A stretch of DNA of 64,000 bases from Perca fluviatilis (Eukaryota > Chordata > Actinopteri > Perciformes > Percidae), in assembly GCF_010015445.1 (NCBI RefSeq), contig NC_053129.1, positions 16,099,749-16,163,748 on the forward strand. Reading direction: 5' to 3'. The notes under the pieces were generated by a model, which did not search any database, was not told the origin of the DNA, and worked only from the letters and a program-made list of their open reading frames with translations. Below, piece by piece: positions 34,770 to 48,553 of the stretch. Made by a program: the position numbers and the translations under genes. Numbering within the stretch: the stretch's first letter is position 1; the number at the start of each line of letters is the position of its first letter.

Positions 34770-36339
34770 TAAAAGAGAGAATAAGCTGAGTAAATGTATG
34801 GATCATAAATGCATTTAGCATCAGGCTACCTGTACAAATCTATAGATTATAAAGCCCCAGTGGCTTCCTTTGGCCATTTGAAGATATTTAAATTAGAAGT
34901 TACTCTTCTTTCAGGGTGCTGTATGTTCAGACAGTACTCAATACATATTAAAAAAAAGGTAATCATGCAATGAAGATGACTAACCGTAATTGCTGAATCT
35001 TATGAAAGGAAGAGCGAATATAGACCTAAAGCCCATAACAACTTTGTTTTAAATCATGTATGACATTACATATGAATGATTAAATAAGCAAGAATCCTAC
35101 AGTTGTTATCCATCCATGTTTTATCTAATCTATACGAGTCCCGCCTAGTTCAGACCGGTGAAGCTTAGACAAAAATCTAAAATACAGAACTCTTTCATGA
35201 AACTTTTCAAACTTTGGAATAATGTGTTCATATAGAACTACATCGCTCAGGAAGAAGCGGTTTGAGAAAGCAGGTTTTCCCTTTTCCATTTTAATAAATC
35301 GCAGCAGCACCATTGCAGATTCTGTTTGACTGTACAAACACTAAATATTCAAAAGCAGTGCAGCCACAGAAACCATTTATATGCAAATGCGCTTGCACCT
35401 GTATTCCAACTGAAACTGTCAGCGGTGTGTCTCCGGCTGATTAGAGCTGCCATTTTGCAAAAACTTTAAACCCATTACACACACACACACACCCACAATT
35501 ACTTGGTACAGTTCTCAGTGGACTGATGCTGCTTTAAATGCTGTTTCTAATTAGGAATCTGATCGGTGAAAACAGTAGAATAGTCATTCAAGAACAAAAG
35601 GAAAGCTGTATTTATGTAATGGACTGACACAATGAGTCACATCGTTTTATGTCTAAGGCAACACATAAGAAGAGGCACTGGTTTACAGGCTTGCTAGCCA
35701 TTTTGGAGCTACCACGAGCCTGGTTAGCTTAGCAGCGTAACACCTGTGATGCTGGTTGTTGTTTTGAGACAGTCACAGCCATTTCTCTCTGGAATTTCTA
35801 GGGTTTCTAGGCTTAAAATAAAATCCAATTTAGGACTAAGTTTACAATATACATAGCCCTCTATAATGTTAGTATTTAATTGGGCCATTTCTGTGATAAT
35901 GACCAAAGAACCTGAACATGTTAAGTGAAAACAAATCATGTTCATTGAATCTGGTGTAAAAACTTAATAGGTCAATTTTTTTCAATCATAAAGCAAAGAC
36001 TTCACATCAGTGGAATCAAACATCTCATGAATAAAATGGAACACAGGAGTAAACAGAGATTCATGCTATTTAATCTAGTTTGTTTTGGAGAATTTAACAG
36101 AGTTGAACTTCTAGATGAAAAAGGCCAATTTTGTGGATCACAGGTGTTGACCTATCAAATATTGAAAGCAGGTTTTAAATGTTTTGAAGGCCGATAATGG
36201 GGCAGCCCTTATGTTTACATTTGAATCGCAGATTTAGTGAGATAGACATTTTGAATTTTTTTATTTTATAAAAGATGAAAAAAGAAGTGATGGAACTCTA
36301 AAGAATAAAGAAAAATAGAATGCATCCTGAAGGCTATAC
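34769..36339. other. Intergenic, nothing recognised
   Basis: AT-rich DNA without exon-like frames, long repeats or RNA genes that I can identify. Confidence 0.5.
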
Positions 36340-36915
36340 ACCTTTCCTTTAACGCGTCTTTTAAGCTGCCAGCGTCTGTTTTACATTATAATCCTATGGA
36401 GTAAAAATAAAAATGGAGTGTTTTCAAAAAAGTCGTGAGCACTTCTTTTCTACAGCTCAGGGTGTCTTTTTGAAGTTGAAAAAAGTTAAACTTCTGAAAA
36501 AATGCCCTACGCCAGGCACTTTTTTAACAGCCAATGACAAGTGGAGTAGCCAGACCTGTCGTTTTCATAAACAAGAAAAACCATTGAGTCGGAGCACAGC
36601 CGAGTTATACGATATGACCGGGTGCTCCCTGTACAGGGAACTCACTTTGTTTTATGCAACGTTAGCAGCACCGCTCTCTCTCTGTTCTTTCTCTAGCTCG
36701 CTCCACCGCTTTGTTTTATCTAATGCTAGCACCGCTCCACATAGCGCCCTGGGATACGGTAGTAGTACCTAGCTGTTATAGCAACAAAAGACGCAATCGG
36801 CTGCTTATTGGAACCAAAACTGCCAGCTTTTTTTTTTTTTCTTCCTTTTTACTATAAAAAGCGCTCTAGTCAACTTTTCCTTGTCAAAAAAAGACAAAGT
36901 GTGAACATAGCCTAA
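36340..36915. repeat. Probable teleost MITE
   Basis: It begins near TTAACGCGTCTTTTAAGCTG and ends near GACAAAGTGTGAACATAGCC, phrases I know from dispersed non-autonomous DNA elements of teleosts. The 119-codon frame inside it is not protein-like. Confidence 0.4.
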
Positions 36916-36944
36916 AGCTTCATCAAAATGAAGACTTCCATTCT

Positions 36945-38240
36945 ATGCTTATTGTGACATCAACAGGTCATGATGTCAACAGCTGTTCAGGCAGTCAGAT
37001 TATTTCAGACATTTCAATTGTGGACACCACTGAGAAAGAGAAGTCTTTAGGCAGACCACTGATACAGAGAACATCTGTTCATCAGAGACAATGTGCAACT
37101 GAGAAAAACAGCCTTACATTGAGACGGATTCTATCAGCCAAAGAAAATGCAGCTCTGGACAGCACGTCAGAGGTCGGAACGACTCAATGGAGTGCGATGC
37201 ACTTCGTCAAAACGTTAAAGACCTTAATAACCTGTTGGGTAGAGAGAGGGCCAACTGCATCTTTGAGACAACAAGGAAAAAAATCAACTTACCCAAGAGT
37301 TGGATGACATAAGAGCACCGTTGGCTAGCCAGAAAACCCTGAAAGAAATGTATATCAACAGGGAAAAAGAAACAAGAGGAGAAGGGAGCTAGAGAGGTTG
37401 CGCAAATACATTGATGCAGAAACTCTCAGCACTTCAGAGATTGCCACTCAGGTGAGGGAGACCATAAAGAGGAAGCAGAAGAAACGTCTTCGAAAAGATT
37501 ACGAAGAGCTGCAAATGGCACACATAATCAGCCAGGAGAAGTTCACGGCCGAACGCCCCGCAGATGAGGAGAAGAACAGGCTTCTCCAAGGAGAAGTTGA
37601 GAAGTTAACGGCCAAACTCCATGTGGAGAAGGAGAAGAACATGCTTCTCCAAGAAGTACTTGAGAGGACCAGAGTTTCACACCATGAGATCAGCTCATCA
37701 GGTTTGAAACCGATGTCCTCGCTGTCAGACAGCAGGACCACTTTCTTCAGCGTGAGCTCGACAATGAAATGAAGTCTCACTCAGACTGGGTGTCAGGAGA
37801 CCTGCAGCTGATCCAGAACCTCAGGGCTGAGCAGGACACCGTGCGTGAATAGATGGTGGAGGAGATCAAAACCCTTCAGCAAAACATCTTCGCCAATGAG
37901 ACATTTCTTTGGAGAGAGCTGGAGGAGCTGGAAACTCAGCTCAACGCCCAGATCTCGCTCAACCACGAGCTTTCCACAGACCTCAAGGCTGAGAGAGAGG
38001 ACTATACGCCTCACCAGAGGAAAAGGGCCAAGCGTGAGGAGCAGCCTGAGGATGAGACATATAAGCAGGAGGAGTCCCTTCCTACCCATGTACCCGCTCC
38101 CGGACCCATGGAGGCTCCCAGACCCATGGAGGCTGAAGTCTGAGGAAACGCTCCCAGAGAAAACAAAAAAAAAGACTTCCACCTGGACAAGAACCCGCCA
38201 CTTTCTGGGGTTGAGGAAACCACAGAAGTAGAAGAATAAC
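36945..38240 (+). pseudogene. Broken intronless coiled-coil coding sequence, family not recognised
   Basis: Heptad-rich, charged peptide runs continue across several frames. RQNVKDLNNLLGRERAN is followed after a shift by LTQELDDIRAPLASQ. Another shift leads to RKYIDAETLSTSEIATQ and KRLRKDYEELQMAHI, and then repeated VEKEKNMLLQEV-type units. A further shift gives VRQQDHFLQRELDNEM. Finally, past an in-frame TAG, comes MVEEIKTLQQNIF through HELSTDLKAE to an acidic, proline-rich end (stop near 38143). At least three frameshifts and one stop break it, with no introns between the pieces. It could be a decayed retrocopy of a coiled-coil gene; I cannot name the parent. Confidence 0.6.
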
Positions 38241-38379
38241 AGGGACTTGAACTGATTTCCCTCCCACCCTTACCCACTCCACTGTAAGTAAATACACAAT
38301 TTTCACATCTGATATTTTTCATTTGTCAAAGCATAAAAAAAGTCTGCTGGGAAAAAGGTCTATTCAACATGACCGATAA

Positions 38380-38530
38380 GGCGTTATGGTGGGGTCACCT
38401 CACAGGAAGAACCAGGCAGTCTTTCTGTGTGGAGTCGAATGTTCTCCCCATGCCTCTCTGGGTTTTCCGGGTGGTCCGGTATTCTCCCACACTTCTAAAG
38501 ACATGCAGATCAAAATGCAGATCAGATCAA
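38380..38530 (+). repeat. Common teleost SINE-like repeat body
   Basis: Contains TTTCTGTGTGGAGTCGAATG, TTCTCCCCATG, GGGTTTTCCGGGTGGTCCGG and AGACATGCAG, a very frequent teleost dispersed sequence. It is related to the body region of the SINE-like pieces at 31620 and 33525. Confidence 0.6.
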
Positions 38531-39220
38531 TGGCTACTGTAAATTGCATGAAAGTGTAAATGTGAAGAAAAAAAAAAAATCCTGCATATGGTTGTATTTT
38601 GTAGTAGTTAGTGGTGTTGTGTTTTTAAAGATGCTGTCAAATGTAGGACTTATTTCTCTCTTAATGCAGGGACGCACATTACGTCATCAATAAATATGAT
38701 TAAGCCATGACAACTCCTAAGAGAATTAAGAGTGTTCTATATTCAGTACTTGGTCAGGGTTCACTCCAGTTATTGCTGATGACTAATATCTGTCAAAATA
38801 AATTGTAAATGGTTTACTGTCACAGAGTCCCAACAATTGGAGTGTGTGGCTAGATGGTAGTCCGTAATGTTACTTTGAAGGGAGAGGTTTTAAAAAAATA
38901 AAAATAAAAAAAATAAATAAAAACACATCCTCCTCGCTCATCTACTGTTGCTAGGTGAATTTTGTAGGTTGAAAGCTGCCCAAAGTCAAAATGAAAATGC
39001 GACAATGTAAATTAGCATGAATGAATGAGACAGAATGTACAGTTAGAAATGACAAACACAGACATACAAAACACCAGGATGTGACATCTACTCTGTGCTG
39101 AGGGTCTCATCTTCTCTGGTGCAGAGCTGCTCTCTGGCCAAAACAAAGCTTCAACATATTGCACAGCCTGTTTGCCCGTTCAGAAGAGGTTTGGAGCACC
39201 AGTGCAGTGTATGTAAGTGT

Positions 39221-39272
39221 GAGTGAGTGAGTGAGTGAGTGAGTGAGTGAGTGAGTGAGTGAGTGAGGAGTG

Positions 39273-39303
<31 letters not shown>

Positions 39304-39304
39304 T
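39221..39304. repeat. (GAGT)n followed by (GT)n
   Basis: Twelve GAGT units (39221-39268) grade into a perfect GT run (39277-39304). Confidence 0.95.
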
Positions 39305-39662
39305 TAGCAGCCTGGACTCTGGTAAACACTTCCTTGTGGGTGCACCCTGCCCATTTGTGGCTTTGGAAGTTTCTTGTACAATGTTAGACAGCAGCTGATA
39401 TTTGCTGGTACTTTATGTGCATGTGCTGCGTGGGTGGGAATGTTTGGGTACATTTGCAAGTGTGTGTCTCGCTAATTAGGGACAAAGTCTTTGAGCAGCT
39501 TTTTTTTATAAATCTGTGACTTTTTTTTCTTGATTGAGGCAAAGCAAGGAGGGATTTTTTAGTCCGATCTGATTTTCTTTTCTTTGTTTATTTCACAGAG
39601 AAGGTACAGTGCAAATAATAAAGAGCCATGAGGTTATTTATCATCTGTAGTCCCTGGCCAAG

Positions 39663-39667
<5 letters not shown>

Positions 39668-39719
<52 letters not shown>
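39668..39719. repeat. (CA)n microsatellite
   Basis: About 26 perfect CA units. Confidence 0.97.
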
Positions 39720-39721
<2 letters not shown>

Positions 39722-42700
39722 GTGTGAGATGATCGCCTCCACACACTTCCTCTTTGTATGTCACCATCTTCCTGTTTCTATAATGACACATTGACCATAC
39801 ACCACAATCATTTATGGCATAGCTCAGGCTCAAAAGCAGTTTCTTATGCAATTTATTGTAAATCACTCAGTTTAAAATTACTACCTAATCATTTTCCACA
39901 TCATAGCACAGGTTTTTATAATTGGATTTCTACCTCCCAGGCAGCGCCATGAAAATGACCCTGCTAAGTTTTGAAACTTTCTTTGAATAACAATCCATTG
40001 TTAATGAATTCCTAATTCCTTTCAAATGTGTTTTACAGTGTTGCATCGTGATTTATTGCTGTGGCTGCAGGGATAATTTCAAAACAAAAAGTGCTTCCCA
40101 TGAGCATCTGAACACACCAACAAAGAAGTGCTTTCAAAACATTATCCTGTATTAATTAGTTTCCTTAATAAAAAATAAGAGGCATCACTATGTTCAGGTG
40201 ATGGATTTTATCTGCTAGTTGATCTTAATGTACTGCCGGGAACTGAAACCAAGACTGCCCCAAGGTAGAAAATCAAGAGTGTTATGTTAATTACACTCAA
40301 ATTGTAGTTAATGGGCTGAAACAAAACCTTCATTAAAAAGGTCCTTTTAATCTGTTCTCATGGCTCAATAAGACACTGCATGGAGTCTTGTTTTTCTCAC
40401 GGTCTTTACATGCACACTAATTATCCAATCTCAACTTTACTGAGTAAAGTAATTAATCAGAAATCAGGCCATAATTTGAGTAGTTTGTCTGTACGCAGAT
40501 CTCTATTGTTCAGTTTATTCTGTGATCTAACCTACAGTAGCTACACAAGTACATTAAAGGGTCTTCTCCTTTTAGGAACACAAACAACTATTTTCATTTA
40601 TAATAAAGATTTCAGTCACAGTAGATTCGTATAGTTACTGGAGGTAATGGCAGCATGAGTGTTCAATAAAATGGTCCCAGAGTTATGTCCGAAATGACGC
40701 GTTCTGAACACTGATGGAAGTAAACACTCCTTGAGTGGCAACACCATCAAAAATGCAACAGAAGGAGCAACTCATTTATCCGTTTTCAGTAAAGCCAAAC
40801 AAACCATGTTATTAAAAGGACAGTCAACATTATTCAATAGGACTTGGTCATTTTTTTTTTTATGCCTTAGTTTAACAGTTACATTAGAGAGATGACAGGA
40901 AATACAGGAAGAAACATGCAGCAAAGGTCATGAATTGCAGTTCGCAATCTACATTTTACCACTTCTGGCTGGCATGACTTTCCTCAGTTGGATTGTAAAA
41001 AAAAAAAAAAAAAAGTCAAAACCTTCTCCTTCTGTTATTGTTATACAGTCATAAACGAGAACATCCCACGTCCTCAGTTTAAAACAAATAAGCTTTCCCT
41101 TATTCATACAACCTGCTTCAAAAACAACCTTTTCCCACCACTGGATATTTAATTCATTCAAATGAGCGCCGCTTGTCAGTACCTACTGTACATTTATGCA
41201 CTTTGGCCCACTGATGTGCTTTTTTATGCTTAATTTACTGAGTGTATAATGGACTGCTCATGTGTATGATGGGTTTGTGTTGGTCTACTGAAAATGAACT
41301 GATTAAAAGGCTTTACCGAGAGAAAACTGCACTAGCTGTGTCTGTACTATGTCATCACTAAAACCTGAACCTAAAAATTGTCATGCTAATGGTAACCCTG
41401 GTCGCCTCTAATTTCTTTCTGGGGGGCATGTAACAATTTACCAACATACCGTATACACCAAAGTCTGACAGACCAGAGACCACCTCTGCTGGGATAAGAA
41501 AACCAGAAAGAGTCCACGTCAGGGAACTCAGATAGTAAACAGCTATGGCTGGAGGTGACATGCACAGTTATATAACTAACTGCCGCTCCTTTTTTGGCTT
41601 GCCCATTGTTGTTCTTGCTACCCCATGCTTACTAGCCAGACACATTATTTAAAGCATAAATTACTAACCGTGAATCAGTGCTCATGTTTCAGACCCAGCT
41701 GACACTCTGTGTTTATCACAGCACATTTACAGAAAATGGCTTTTAAGGGAATTCAGGAAGTGTTATTACAGTTTGTCAAACATAGTCCCTGGTTTGCAAT
41801 GCTGTGCCGTATGTGCAAAGTGACAAGAGTAGTTTATCACAGCTGCAGGCTGTGAGGCAAATTGTTCCAACACCTTATCTGTAGTAACACGCATTTGTCA
41901 TAAAATGACCCCATTACAAGAAAATGAACCAAATTTGAAATGTTAGTTAAGTAAAAGTACATACGTTTTATGGTATCAGCAAACTAGAGCCAGCAGCTGG
42001 TTAGCGTTAGCATAAAGACTGGAAACAGCAAGCTTGTCTGAATGTGACAAAATCTCAATGCAATTGATATTGATGTTATTTACATTTCTGTTTAACTATG
42101 GGTTGAACAAATTAAATACAAGTTAATCTGAAGAAAAAAAAAAAATTAGGAGGTGCAGGAAGGATTTAAAATAAGATGTAAAAAGACCCCTCCCCCTCTA
42201 CACACCTTCTGAACTAATAGTAAATATAGATGTAGCCATTGATAAATGTAGTGTTGTAAGAAGTGCAGTGTTTGGCTCTGATATGTAGGGAAGTTGAAGT
42301 ATAAATTAGCATAAAATGAAAATACTCAAGGACATAAAATAATACTTCAGTGTTTAATACAGTACGCATTTAATAAACATGCCTCAAGTGAGAAACCCAT
42401 TCCCCATGCGTTTCTCACAAAAAAATCCCGTTTCACTAAGTTTCTAATTATTGTATTATGTCAACGGAGGAGCTAAACCCATTTTTTCAGTTGAAAATAA
42501 TGTGGCTTCATATTAACGTTTAAAAAGAGAGAGCTGTAATTTGTACTTTCCTTGGTGAATGGCAGAGAAAGAGCCTCATTCTTCCTAATACAGTCTGTGT
42601 GGGTGAGCAGAGGGAGGGAGGGTGGGTTAGCTTGTTCATATTCCAGTCATGTTTGAGTCACCTTGCAGCCAAGGCTCTTCAACACAAATAATGCCCCCCC

Positions 42701-43339
42701 ACCCCCCCTCTCTCTGCCTGTCCTTCACTTTCTTAAAATTATTATTGTGATAATTGCCAGCTTCAGCCCACACCCTCAGCGAGATGATTCCCATGTTTTA
42801 TTATAACAGAATGTGTTTTTGCAGATTTGGAACTTATGGGGAGAAAAAAAAAAAGTGAGAACCATGAGGCGATATGTATAGTAAAGCTGGCCAGACACGG
42901 ATATACAAAATATAGAGCCTACTCACCTACTTTGTTTTTCAAAGCACATATTCACACAAATACATGGGTTCATTAGGGCAGATGGTGCCAGATGGAACGG
43001 AGTCTAAAATAGAAAGAGAAAAGAGGATAAAAAAAAAAGAAGGATATTTTGTCTTTCAGAGCAGAGAACAACCCTGTGGGCTTCAGAGCGTGCATGCACA
43101 AACATGCACACAAGTTGCATCAGAGGCACACACGCTAACCAAGTTCTGTTACATTCTTGTATTTTCGTTCAATCGTTTTACACTGAGAAATTTACGTTAG
43201 ATTGTCTGTCTGAATTTTTACAGTCATAATGTGATCAGTGTGTCTGCTTCTCAGTGGTTGTGCTTTTTGAAATTCAAGCTGGGCTACCACTTACAAAAAA
43301 ACTGAACAAAAAAAAAACTAGTATGATAAAAGTAAGCTA
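39720..43339. other. Intergenic; possible conserved non-coding stretches, no gene
   Basis: No exon recognised. 39960-40330 and 42640-42850 are repeat-poor, moderately complex and carry several TAATTA/ATTAAT cores, so they are candidate enhancers, but conservation cannot be judged here. A common GGTTAGCGTTAGCATAAAG repeat piece lies near 42000. Confidence 0.35.
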
Positions 43340-43610
43340 TAAAAAATGTGTTCTTAAAGAAGAAGAAAAAAAAAATTCCTTGTATAGATCACACCCTCAA
43401 AACCCTGCATCCTACACTTCCCACAATGCAACTCAATGTCCTTCTGCTTTGGTAAATTTAGAGAATAATAAATTACATTATGAAGTTTTTTTTTTTTTTT
43501 TTTCTCAGACTCCGTCCAGTCAACAGATGGCATTGTACCCGTTTTCCAAGGCTGAATAGTAATACACACGTCATGTGTAAAATCGGTGGAGTGCACCTTT
43601 AATTGTATTC
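43340..43610. repeat. Teleost dispersed repeat with poly(T)
   Basis: Contains CTTCCCACAATGCAACTCAA and AAATCGGTGGAGTGCACCTT around a run of about 20 T; I recognise both phrases from teleost MITE-like repeats. Frames in it are not genes. Confidence 0.5.
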
Positions 43611-45739
43611 CGACTTCCTAGTTTTTCAATGATTTTTCACAAACTAATTTGAGATGACATAAGTTTGAGGTGACATACGGTTTTCTGGCTTTCTTACTAT
43701 CCAGTAAACTGGAAGAAGCTCTTATGATAAAACATTTAAGGTTAAATTACAGTAGACACCTGGAATATTATGATTTAATATATACTTTCTAATTCACAGA
43801 AACTAAGGTCCTATCACGGGCTTCATGGATATTCAGCACGATTTCCATTTATGATGAGACACAGCAGGTATGAAGGGCAAATAACTCATATAAGATGCTG
43901 TAATTGATGCGAAAAATTCATATTTCACAGAAAAGCGGCTGCAGTGTCAGCCATAAAACTGACAACCCAGAAATGAATTGTGAAAAAATGCATTATGTGG
44001 TTAAACTGTTGCACATTAATTGATATCAGCCCTTAAACCATATTTTTATTTTTCTGACTTTAGAGTTGGGATAATGTCTCCTACGGTATCTCCATTAGTC
44101 TCCGATTGATAAGATGACATTCATCTACTGGGGTAAATTCTACTGTGTCTTGGTTTAATTTTACTACAGTTTTTAGATATGCTGTCTGACAGACAAATTG
44201 ATGAAAACAAAACCTTAGCAAAAGTGAAAAATCTACATTTCTACGCAGATAATCCTACAGTGGACTGCTGAGGGATGCCAGAATTTGTAAGGTGAAGAAA
44301 CCCAGAGTTCCAAAGTGGAGTGTCGTCTTTGCTATGAAATCTGACGTCATTGATATTAATGGTTGAAATCTAATCTAACTTGTGACACAGCAGAACAAAC
44401 GCACACATTAACCCGAGAGATGTGACTCATAGAGCAAATTCCAAGAGGACACGCACCATAACGACGCTATCTATCCTAAGATAATTTCAATTACTAGGAC
44501 AGGTGATTACAAATGTGGCCTTTGTCCAGCCTCAGCCCAGTCTCTGGTTACATCACGATGCCTTTGACAGTCACAGTTGGCAAGCTGTTAATTCTCTGCG
44601 AGTTCTCCTACATGAATCACTCTCTCTGCACCCATCATGCCACGGTATCACATACAGGTCAACTGATGACTAAGTCACAGTATCAGCTATGCAGCATTCT
44701 TCTGATTCAACAGATTATCACATTTTGAGGAAAGCTGTTAAATAAAAAAAGAGCTGGCTGGGTTTCACGTTGGTAACACCCTAATGACCCCGTTTCACAC
44801 AGTTCACACTGACTTTTTCACACATTTATTTAAAAGTTGATCTTGATAGAGGGAAGAACGCTCAAGGGAAGATAAAAACACAGCAACACTGTGCCCTTCA
44901 CTTACATGTACTGTATGTGCTGCATGTTCACTTACTTCACTCACTTACTTACTTACTTATACTGTGAGTCTCAGTGCTGCCGCTGAAACAGGTATGACGC
45001 TGCCTTCATCACTTCTGCTTTAGACCTCCTAAATGTCAGCAGAAATAAGGCCATTATTGTTTGTCAAATGTCTCATTATGCTGCTTGCCTGAAACTCATG
45101 CGTCATGTCTGTCAACCTGTTTGCTGTCTGTCCTGTTGTTTTTGTTTTCAGATGTGAAACAGCTGTCCACCTATCTGCCTCCCCTGCTGGCCATTAGGAG
45201 TCATGAAGTTGCCTACAGAGGACACACTGCGCCAGGGTCATTAACTCACCTCCTCTCAGTAAATGACGCTTTCTGTGTGGGGAGCTTCGTGTGACACCGT
45301 CCTCGTTTTAGAATTCCTGTGAAACGAACGACCCACAGGGAAAATACAGGTGACAAGTCCTTCAGGAGTTTGTCCCATCCGAACATTAGCAACAGGAGAG
45401 CGATGGAGCTGTCAATCAAGGACAGCTCTAATCAGGCAAAGTGAAATCACCTGTGTGTAACAACAAAAACTCATTAAGGGAGGTGGAATCACCTGTTACC
45501 TACGGCAACAGCACACCTGGGAAATTCACATGCACTAATTCTACAGATAATTCATGTCATACTCATCACACTGAGCTTCTCTTTCCTTTTTCTTTTCACC
45601 AATTAATTCTAGTCATCCCACTCTGCCATTTTTGTCTCCAAAGCTGATGTCAGTTAATTCACTGACTTCCTGCAGATATTTCACATTAAATGGTGCTACA
45701 TTTACACGTGGCGGCTATTTTCATAACATGAACAGTGAC
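43611..45739. other. Intergenic, nothing definite
   Basis: Mixed AT-rich DNA. The frame at 45061-45294 has a plausible acceptor (TTTTCAG at 45151) but no recognisable protein, so it is not called. Confidence 0.4.
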
Positions 45740-45819
45740 AACAGGACATTTCAACCTCTCCATTTCAAAAATAACATTGTGCTGTCAGTTTTCAGAAAAG
45801 TGTTTGTTTACACGTACCC

Positions 45820-45874
<55 letters not shown>

Positions 45875-46180
45875 ATCAAGAGCATGGCAAACCTGTAGGT
45901 GGCAGTGTAACGAGAAGCTCAAGTCCACGTTAGCCAATCAAAATCCCGAAAATAGCAACAACCGCAACGAATCACTTCCTTGGCTGCCTAAACCTCAGTT
46001 TGTTTCAGTTTACATGCAAACGTGCAAACAAAGTTTTCCAAAATCTCCACTCTGGCCGGAGGTTTTAGAAAGACTCGTTTTCAGAGGCAAATTCTCCGTT
46101 TGCGTGTAAACGAAGGGCACAAACGAAGGAAAATGTCTCAGTTTTTCAAAATAACCATGCATGTGTAAACAGGGCCGGTA
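45740..46180. mobile_element. Probable MITE with internal GT/TA microsatellite
   Basis: Phrases such as GTTTACATGCAAACGTGC, CTCCGTTTGCGTGTAAACGA and CATGTGTAAACAGGGCC are typical of a teleost DNA-element family. It includes (GT)n at 45820-45837 and (TA)n at 45837-45871. Confidence 0.45.
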
Positions 46181-48547
46181 AACAGGGAGGAAGTGTTGAG
46201 TTTGCGTTAACCAATTATAAATGAAAGACTAAATTGTTTAAAGCCTGTTTTAAATAAAGGACGGTCCTCTTATTCCATTGAGGTAAGTAATATTTGAAAT
46301 AGTTATAGTACTAGGAGAGTTAGAACATATATTATATATTTATATCTATGGGTAATTATTGGTTTAAATGACCAAAAGACAAAACATTTTCCTCTTAAAT
46401 AAGGCATGCACCAAAAATGCTTAAAGGGATGAAAAAAAGAGGAAAAACTTTATTCTATAAAATCATGATAAAATGCCTTGATTAAATAGACTGGATGCTC
46501 TTTATTTGTAACACAATGGGATAATCAAAGTGTGCACTCTCTGACATTAAAGTACTGTACCTGGTATTAGTAGTTAGAATCCACCTTGAAGCATTTGCTC
46601 ATAAAACGGCTCATTTTTGAGGACTATAATTAGTTTTTCAAATACTGGCTGGTGAGTTTAGTCTGCGGTTTCCCCCAAAATGGATATGACACTTAGAAAA
46701 CAAATGCTTCCACAAAAATCTACCATCACACTTCTCATAAAGCCCTATAATACTGCATTAGAAGACTTATGGGGGCAATGGCAACCCTTAAATTATCTCT
46801 GTCTTGATGTAAACATACTGTAGGTATCCTACGCATATGAACATTATGTAACCACTGTGGACCGACACGTACACCCAGACTGAAATCAGGACACAAACAG
46901 AGGGATATTGGTTTTGAATCTCATATCCTGTTTTATTGTTCAAATATGGCAGAACAAGATATACAACACAGTACAACCACGCAGTCAGACGTACACACGG
47001 ACAAATGGAAAGACAAACTTATAGATTTTCACACACAGTCAGCTCTGAGTTGTCATGATTGATAGACAAGAATTTCTCTGGGAAACTGCTGGTCAAACAT
47101 CCTACAGTCACTGTGTGAACACACACAGACACACACACACACACACACGACAACTTGTGTATTAAAGGGGATTTTAAGGAGATTAAGGATCCGGTGACGA
47201 TAAAGATCAAAACTAAAACGCTCAAAGTCCACCTAAAGACAGAATTCACCTTTTGTTATTGATGTCTGAATGAGTCCACAGTGACAGGACTTAAGTGGAT
47301 TTCACAGGGATGAGAGCACATTTTCCAGCTCACACCTGTTTTCACTCGAGGGTAATAAACCTCACATGGCTGAAAATCTGAGCTGGCAAACTGTCTCTCT
47401 GTTCCTCAGAAATTATATTTATCTTATAATAGAAAAGAGATGAACTGCGTTTCACGGTGGACATTTTTTTGTTACATTAACTCAAAAATCCAAATCTTTA
47501 GCAACAGGTTTTCATTTAAGATCACCCCACAATGGCTCAAAATCTCACCTATGTACTTCAGCACTTGCAGACACATTGATTTGTTTTAGTGACTTTGTAC
47601 AGAGTTGATTGGATTTAACAGCATGTATCCATTTACCTGCTCTTTAAAAACTAAAACCTAAGACTATTAAAAAACAAATTCATCATTTTGTGCTTTTTCC
47701 ACCTTTCAATACAAAGTGAATGCTCTTTTTCTCATTTCAAAATTAAATAGCTTCTCATCTTTTCACATGAAATTAATTTCTCTAACAGGGACAGCAAAGC
47801 ATTATAAATAAAAGTTAGAAAGGATAAAATAACATTTAATGTCAGAGGGTAAACAAATCACTTTTTGAATAGCTGTATCATCATTATCTTGCTGTCAGTC
47901 GAAAACCTCATCTCCAGGAAGTCAAGCTTAACGACAATCCCCCTTAATTTCACACCGATGCCTGAGTGTTTCTGAATGGATTTCATGAGCGGGGGTTATG
48001 CAAAGCACGAAAGGCCAATTTCATTTTCAAGTTTAACAAAAAATAATAATAAATTGATGGAAGATGCTGAAATAAAGAGCCGGAGGGTTTTCAGCTGACA
48101 GCAGTAATTGTCTGAGTTAACCTCCCCAACATCAGCATCACCATCTGAAGAACTTGCTTGGCTGTAAATGCTTTAACGTGCAGAATAAAAGCTCTATGGA
48201 TCAGCATAAATACTCCAAATGAACACTGAGCCACAAACAGCGAGGCTTCAGTCTGTGTTATAGACTTAAACACCACAAACATGTATGAATGGATTTAACA
48301 CTTGGAAGCATGTGTGCATTTTGCTGCTGCTTCAAATTAATTTCACAGAACAGAACAGACAATATAGTATGTGAACCAAAAAATAATGACATTTATATGT
48401 GATCAGGCAGGAAGCAGAGTTACTTGCTGTGTGTAATAGTAATAATTGCCTGCCACACACAAACACCCAGGTCATTAATAGAGGTTTTGGCGTTAATGGA
48501 GTAAAATTGCTTTCTTGGCAACTTGTAGTGTATTGTTGGAGTGTTAT
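46181..48547. other. Intergenic downstream of akap7; no gene recognised
   Basis: Short CA tract at 47119-47148. A repeat-poor segment at 47880-48200 looks like single-copy DNA and may be regulatory. No exon seen. Confidence 0.4.
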
Positions 48548-48553
48548 TTTATT
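48548..48553 (-). terminator. akap7: Candidate akap7 polyadenylation signal
   Basis: AATAAA on the minus strand about 520 nt after the akap7 stop codon. No transcript evidence. Confidence 0.3.

Noticed and set aside
34413..34821. Long open frames of Cys-Met-Tyr-Val and His-Thr-Tyr-Ile repeats
   Set aside because: Pure translation of the CATA microsatellite in several frames and both strands.
45061..45294. Possible exon after a TTTTCAG acceptor
   Set aside because: The peptide shows no recognisable family and the frame has no partner exons.
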